Of a stretch of 64,000 bases of DNA, positions 58,126 through 64,000 are shown piece after piece. The stretch's first letter is position 1. Each line of letters opens with the position of its first letter. The position numbers and the translations under genes were made by a program. Source of the stretch: Drechmeria coniospora (taxonomy: Eukaryota; Ascomycota; Sordariomycetes; Hypocreales; Ophiocordycipitaceae); assembly GCF_001625195.1 (NCBI RefSeq), contig NC_054391.1:6831157-6895156 (forward strand). The letters are read 5' to 3'. The notes beneath the pieces were generated by a model. The model saw only the letters and a list, made by a program, of their open reading frames with translations, was not told the DNA's origin and searched no databases.

Positions 58126-59393
58126 CCTCGCCGAGGCGACGAGGCCGTTGGACGCGACGGTGACGACCTGGTCGAGCTTGCTTTCGTCGCCGCACTCTGG
58201 CTTCCGACGACGACGAGGGCGATTGGCCTTTGCGGAGGCGGCGTGCGCGAGGTCCAAAAGAATATCGGGAATTCGACTCGAGGTGAAGGATGGTCTATGC
58301 CATTGCCGCTCGGGGCCAGCGATTGCTCAAAGGGAAACGAAGTCTGGTGATGGGTGGAGGAAGAGAAAAGTGGTGGAGGACGAGGACGCAGGCTGGCCAC
58401 GCTCACTGCCCTAGGTTGGCTGGTACTTGTACTAGGGGTGGTGGTGGTAGGCTGGCGGCAATAATCGCTGGTAGCGAAGTACGGAGCGGTACGGCGTGAT
58501 GGCTGGTCCGGTGCACGACGAGGCGAGTACAGTCAGGTACCTGCGTACCGAACAACCATTTAACGCTTGGTACTCCGTACTGCACACTTACAGCGCATAT
58601 GCTCCGTACTTGCGCTGCAGCCGAGCCCTATGTTACCTGCTGCAGTGGTGCTAGGAGAATGCTGCCACCGCTTGCTTCGTTGCTACGGCCTGGAGCAATC
58701 TCCATCTGCAGGACTAGTGCGTAGGCTCCAGGACGTCCGTGTGATTTCGGGGAATAATCCTGCACTGACGGCGCTGTCCACGGCTCGCCAAAGCCTAACA
58801 AAGTACCATGGCAAAGGGCCTATCGCCCACGGCCCAACGTGGCCTAGCTGATCTCAGGCGCCCCCGTTCAGCGCCTCGGACGGGTTCAAGGTGTCTCGCT
58901 GGCGAGCACCCGCACCCGCCATCTGGCATGTACTTACTGTGCGGTATTACTTACGTCTCCGTAACCCCCCCCGCCGATGGCAGCAGGAGAATCGGGAACG
59001 GAGGGGGGAATCGCTTCGTCATGGCTGTACGGGAGCATCCGAGGCGCTGATGAACCCCGGCCAACACCCAGGCTTCCCCTACACCCAGGCTCCCCCTACA
59101 CCATCGACCGCGTGCTCGGGCCAGGATGCGTATGCCAGCGACAGAGACGTCATCGGGAATCCTCGCCAAGTACTAGGAAGTGCATGCCTTCGGCGCCGCG
59201 GGCAGCCAACGGCGATAAGTTGGTCGGCGGCCCATGGCCGTCGGGAAGAGGCAGATGAAAAATCACAATGAGCGCTATGAACCGTTCCGTCCGTCTCCCG
59301 GAAAGGACCGTCCTCCCATGCGTCGCCCCCTCGGGCCGTTGCGAGGACCGTGGCTCGCAGGCAGCGTCGCGGCAGCAGTGCGGCACCGACCAT
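58126..59393. other. Intergenic region between ING and RER2 genes
   Basis: This is the promoter of the ING gene (near 58126) and the 3' side of the RER2 gene (near 59393), both on the minus strand. A GTAC-rich patch lies at about 58430-58620. CCAGGCTTCCCCTACACCCA at about 59068 is half of an imperfect duplication (CCCAGGCT.CCCCTACACC). No supported gene was seen. Confidence 0.5.
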
Positions 59394-60616
59394 TCATTCC
59401 GCCAGCCGTCGTGTCTTTGCATTCCAGGCCCTGTCCGGGTTGTCGTCCCTCTCCCTCTGCTTCTGCCTCCACTGCCACTCCAGCATGACCCATATGAAAT
59501 GTTGCAGGTCAAAGTCGGGCCAGTAGCACTCGAGAAAGAAAATGTGCGTGTCCTGGTGGCACTGCCAGAGCATAAAGTCGCTTAGTCGCTCGACACCGCT
59601 AGTTCTGACGAAAAGTTCCAGGGGGGGGTCGAGCGCCGTGTACATGTGCTTCTCGAGCGTCTCGACCGTGATGGTCTCGGGGTTCGGCAGGTGCGAGGCG
59701 CCGTACGGCCCGTGCCTCGACCACAGGTGCGGCTTCGGGGAGTCGGGCGACAGCGTCGTCGACGTCGAGTCTCCGCCGTCGCCGTCGGCGTTCTTCTCGG
59801 CCTCGTCGCCGTCGGACCCCGCCGTCTCGTAGGGCGACTCGTCCGCGATGGTGTCGAGCTGCGTCGACAGAATCTTCTGCCGGATGCGCGAGGGCGAGAA
59901 GGGTGTGCTCTTGGGTGGCGGCGGGGCGAGGAACTCTTCCACCGTCGACCGTATGGCCGTCGTCATCTCGGCCCTCGACGTGTAGGGAAAGCAAATGTTG
60001 AGCACGGCCCTGGACCCATGTCAGTCAGCACCAGTTCGTCACGCCCAGGGTGGCCACGACCGACTTGTTGTTGTGTCGCGTCCTGGCAACGGCCTTGTCG
60101 ACGACTTGGAGAACGTCCTCGCGGATCATCTCCCGCTGCCCGAGGACCCGCACGCAGGCGCCGTAGCGGTCGAGGATGTCGCCGCACGTCGTCAGCTGCT
60201 CGAGCTTCACCTTGGCCAGCTGCATAAGCCCTTCCACCTCGTGCTTCGGTCGGTTGAAGTTTTCCACGCTGAAGGCGTAGACGGTGACGACCTTGACGCC
60301 GCAACGGTAGCAAATCTCCATGATCTAGAGGGCAGCCAGCGTTAGCCTCGCGCTCCGGCCGGCTCGGACATCCGACGAGGAGGGAGAGGAAGGATACCCG
60401 AGCAAGAGCCTCAAAGCCTCGGTGGTGGCCCTCGACAGTCTCCATCCGATGCGTGCGGGCGTATCTTCGGTTGCCGTCCATCTCAAAGGCGACGTGCTGA
60501 GGGATCGGGCCCTGCCTGAGGGCGCCGATGAGCAAACTGCGCAGCTGGCGAAGAGCCCATTCTCCCGGCGGAGACTCCAGGATCAGCCGACGCAGGAAAG
60601 AGACGGAATCAGACAT
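59394..60616 (-). CDS. RER2: Dehydrodolichyl diphosphate synthase (cis-prenyltransferase)
   Basis: This enzyme elongates farnesyl diphosphate with isopentenyl units in cis to make dolichyl chains for protein glycosylation, on the endoplasmic reticulum. The three minus-strand exons are 60398-60616, 60065-60324 and 59394-60009 (364 residues). The catalytic motif is HVAFEMDGNRRYART (D47), followed by HHRGFEALAR and TVYAFSVENFNRP. The third conserved region is split by intron 2: TRHNNK/AVLNICFPYTSR. The C-terminus has ELFVRTSGVERLSDFMLWQ and FLECYWPDFDLQHFIWVMLEWQ. An acidic insertion of about 60 residues (DGDEAEKNADGDGGDSTS) sits before the RTSG motif. Intron 2 would need a weak GTCGGT donor, but it is the only join found that restores the frame and the motif. 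RER2 rather than SRT1 is by analogy. Confidence 0.93.
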
Positions 60617-62080
60617 TTCGACCGAGCATGCAAGAGCCGATCGGCAACGAGGCCGCCCGTTCGAGGCAGCGGTTGGACGGATCGAAGGGGGACGGGCCAG
60701 ATATCCAATGCGGCGAGGAGCGGCGAGCGAGCGGAGGTTCAAGGTATATCAGTCAGGAAGATGGGTATTCGTCGCGCTGCATGGTGGCCTGAGCAAACAG
60801 GGATGGAGACGAGGATGTGGATGGTGATGAGGGAGGGGGGGGTGAGGGTGGGAGGAGGATGGGGGACGAGAAAAGGATAGGGAGACGAGGCAGGCAGTCG
60901 AGGTGAAGAGTGAGACCACGACAGCCAGTGGCGGAGTCGTAGATCGCGTCGGTGGATGGAGGGAGGATTTGGACAGAGTCGGGAGAGGCAGGTTCCACTC
61001 CAAGGGCGTCAGGGCATCCTATGCACGCTGTGGCCCTGATCCTGGCGGGAGTACCTGTCAAGTACACGGAAGAGGGGCGTGCCAGGGGCGGGCTTGCAGG
61101 CAACCGTAGGCGGGTTGTATGTATCTCTGGAGTACACAAGTACAGCGTACTTAAGTACTGTACGTACTAACTTACGGGGGGGTTGTAGCCTTTGGCGGAC
61201 GGCGACTCGCCTCAACCGCTTCACGCTTCACGCCGTGCGCCGCACCGTCGTCGAGCTGACATGCGTGAACCTGACGTGGGATGCCGGACGAGCTGGCGGA
61301 TTCGACACGACGGTGCCATGTGCCCTGCCGTCACCGCCATCTTTTCCCTTCTCAGGCTCGTTCAGTGGCCCCGTCCGAGTTCCGCAGCGGTGGGTGAAAG
61401 CCAGGCCTGACGTCGAGGCTAGAGCTAGGCCGATGCGCCACCTTCAGCTGCGGCCTCGGAACTTTGGCACACTTGACGTCGCCACGAGGTCGGTCTGGAG
61501 GAACTGGTGATCATCCCGAAAGTCAGCCGGGGAAGCCGTCCGGTCTGCGATTCGCAAGGAAAGGTTTCAGGAGCAGGAACCCTTGACGACGGATAGAGAG
61601 CGCGCCTGCATTGTATTTGCATCGATGGTGGGCGCAAATACCATGTCCGCTGTGTTGCGACACGTTGGGGCCGTCGCTGGTCCTCTTCGACAGCGAAACT
61701 CGGGCTCAATTCCGTCACTTTTAGCTGCTGGCAGTGCCTCGCCTCGTTCTCCTTTGTCGATCCACCGTTCCGTTCAGGCTACGGTCCAGCCTAGCATCCG
61801 TCTGATCTGTTCTGATCTGGTAATTATGATCTGGTCCGGTCTGATCTGATCTGGACTGGCCAGGCCTGGGCCGAAACTTGCCGCTTTTTTTCTTCTTTCA
61901 TTCGCCTTTTTTTCATTTTACCGCCAGTTGCCAACATCCGCAGCGCAGCGCTCGGAGCCCTCACTGAGTCCCAACGCCTGACCCCGCCAACGCCTGCTGG
62001 CTGCACGCCATCTGCCACCTGCCAACTGCCGCAGCCATGCCGCGGATAGATGCTCGGAAACGGCCCTGGATACGTCTACA
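60617..62080. other. Gene-poor region upstream of RER2
   Basis: The first 400 bases are the likely RER2 promoter, with purine-rich tracts on the plus strand. A tiny GTAC patch lies at about 61125-61180. A TCTGATCTG repeat runs from about 61800 to 61855. No supported gene was seen. Confidence 0.5.
61800..61857 (+). repeat. TCTGATC-type short repeat
   Basis: Irregular repeats of TCTGATCTG(TT/GT) with GATCTGGT variants, about seven units in 58 bases. Confidence 0.7.
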
Positions 62081-62459
62081 GTACGGAGTACGGAGTACAT
62101 TGATGTACAATGTACGCTTGAAGGCCATGCATAGGATATGTTAGCCAGAAGCACAGGATATATTTTCGTGCAAGTATTGCGTTGTATCCACTCCGGCTCA
62201 GCAGTGCCTTACGGCGATAGGCTTGCAGCATTCTCTCCGTACTTCAATCGGAAGCATGGGCCTAATTCGTGTCGCGCACACCCGCAAACTGGTGCAGATA
62301 AAACGCAGTCATGCAAGGGTACGCGACGAGTATCGCAGCAAACCAGATGGTGCATGCATTTGTGTCAGTGCTTGTAGTTGCGAGGGCAGCTCGTTTGGCG
62401 TATGGACCCGAGAAGATGATATCTCAGCCCCGAATCCTTCTGCCATTTCAAGTCTAGGT

Positions 62460-63780
62460 CAGTAGGTACATGTCCACCTACGGGGCACTCTGCACGGAGT
62501 ATTACTTATTGTACTGCGCCGAGTCTTCACCATACTCGTAATACCACCGTACATGCAGGTCTAGTACCTAGTAAGTATTAGTACGGAGTGCATTTATAGG
62601 TGTGAGGTACTGTCAGTGTCAAGCAGTACTCTGCACACGGTCCCGCCTGTTGTTTGTACTTACTAGGTACTTGGGCACAGCACTTCTGTAAATGTCCTGC
62701 AAGTACTTTAGTACTTAGTATTAGTGGAAATATCCACAGACATTGACCTCGCTCAGGGGCTTACAGGGGCCATGTCGGGATTGAAAGCGTTCTCTGCACT
62801 TGTACAGTATGGAAACGGCGGCTACGGGTACGAGGTATTATTTTGATACTGGACAAAGTTCGGAGACATGTCGTATCCTACTATCCTTACGGAGTACTGT
62901 GCAGTAAGTACTGTACTTACATTAATGTGCTGTACTGTAAGTACAGTGCATGCATCGATAAGTTGGACGGAGCAAAGTCCCCACCAACCAGGCACTCTAC
63001 TTGTACGTACTTGCTGGGTTCAAATGTACATGTTCTCCGTACTAGGTACAGTGGGTGTAGGTACTCTGTACGCCTATCTTTGTACTTGCTGTACAGTACA
63101 CTTGTAATACCTACACCTACGGAGTACCAAGTAGGTGCTAACCTAGTAGTAAATACAGAGTAATACTAGTACGGAGTGCAGTACATACGTGTACGTGTGC
63201 ATTGGCAAAACCAAGCATTGACGCGTACTGTACTTAGTGAGTCGTACCCTGTCCACTCGTACTTCACCTTGGCACCGGCTTAGTGATGTACCCCTAGCAT
63301 CCCATCCCACGGTGAAAGAGTACCAACTGATACTGTACTTGCACCCGTACGAAGCTGAGAGCTTCATCATTCCCCACCGCACATGAAAGCGCGGCCCCGA
63401 TATGCCCTACGCTGTATCTCGCAGTCGTCAAGGCAAAGTACATCAACCAGGACGCTAGGAAGAGATTGCTTGATAGTTTCAGATGACTGCTCCGAGGCGG
63501 GAAGATCTAGATGCTAGTCCCGTAGCGTCGAATGTTTCCAGACGAGCCTACTTGTGTTCGTACATGTACTTGCATATACTTGGGAAGGCAGCGCATGTAC
63601 GGCTGGGCATCGTGCCGAGTACATATGGTGGCACGTAGCAGCTTCGTACGAATTCGTACCAGTATCGTAGACACAAGCGCCTCGTAAGTATCTGCAAGTA
63701 CCTGTACTCCGTCCATGTGTAGGGTACGTACTAGTAAGTTCAAGTACATGTACGGGGTTCTCTGGACACCTACGGGAGGT
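62460..63780. repeat. GTAC-rich palindromic repeat cluster at the right edge
   Basis: GTACTGTAAGTACAGTGCAT, CTACGGAGTACCAAGTAGG and TAGTACGGAGTGCAGTACAT-type motifs with short ordinary islands (about 63240-63500). It continues the repeat landscape to the window edge, and no gene was seen to 64000. Confidence 0.7.
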
Positions 63781-64000
63781 CATGAAGCAGCCTGCTAGAA
63801 AATATAGGCCTCAGTCAGTGGCTTGCAAGTCGCCCAGCGGGCTTGAAACTGTCCTCCGGAAGTAGGTATGGGTATGTCTGCCCCGCTATACTGCTGTGAG
63901 CCCCACGTCCAAGGCGCTGATGTGACGCCATCAGCTTAGGTGCCGGCGCAGGTGAGCAAGGAAGCTCCCCTATGCCGAGCCGATCAATTCATACTTTCGG

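Noticed and set aside
56989..58350. 453-codon open frame on the plus strand
   Set aside because: It is antisense to the ING-family gene and its composition is Arg-rich shadow text.
62460..64000. Possible telomere or subtelomere at the right edge
   Set aside because: No TTAGGG arrays are present; the sequence is the same GTAC-rich repeat found between ordinary genes.

Overview
The window is nuclear DNA of a filamentous ascomycete, most likely a Hypocreales species. The reasons are spliceosomal genes with short introns (GTRNGY donors, CTGAC/CTAAC branch sites, YAG acceptors), GC-rich codon use, pyrimidine-rich leaders, and proteins of filamentous-fungal type. The order is inferred from protein character and from intergenic DNA full of the palindrome GTACTCCGTAC/GTACGGAGTAC. 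No species is claimed. I found no rRNA, convincing tRNA, CRISPR array, virus or intact transposon.

Fourteen protein genes are supported. From left to right they are: B-type cyclin (2102-4440, +), mitochondrial aspartate/glutamate carrier with EF-hands (6505-8795, +), cystinosin-type PQ-loop transporter (10563-11580, +), mitochondrial leucyl-tRNA synthetase (12188-15177, -), methylenetetrahydrofolate reductase (16753-18786, +), a Myb-like protein of unknown role (19673-21041, -), an unrecognised secreted protein (23294-24513, -), a nitrilase-family amidase (35430-36684, -), TFIID subunit TAF4 (38013-40055, -), pre-mRNA cleavage endonuclease YSH1/CPSF73 (40666-43749, +), V-ATPase subunit a (43952-46792, -), an F-box/LRR protein (47480-49358, -), an ING-family PHD protein (55876-58125, -) and dehydrodolichyl diphosphate synthase (59394-60616, -). 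Exon joins were worked out by hand from reading frame, splice signals and family alignment. Nearly all are single-copy housekeeping genes, and no functional cluster is apparent. TAF4 and YSH1 share a 610-bp divergent promoter; YSH1 and VPH1 are convergent and 202 bp apart.

The rest is gene-poor. The main deserts are 24.5-35.4 kb, 49.4-55.9 kb and 60.6-64.0 kb. They are filled with a GTAC-rich repeat landscape that is nearly absent from exons, plus short minisatellites. They also hold two of the three copies of an approximately 62-bp foldback (MITE-like) element at 9243, 25041 and 34303. A leader-like tract at 29.3-32.1 kb has no recognisable coding sequence and may be a non-coding or degenerate transcription unit.

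I did not find a clear new multi-gene system. The best leads are the foldback family, the GTAC palindrome landscape, the secreted protein gene, and the cyclin B intron whose repeat keeps the reading frame open.
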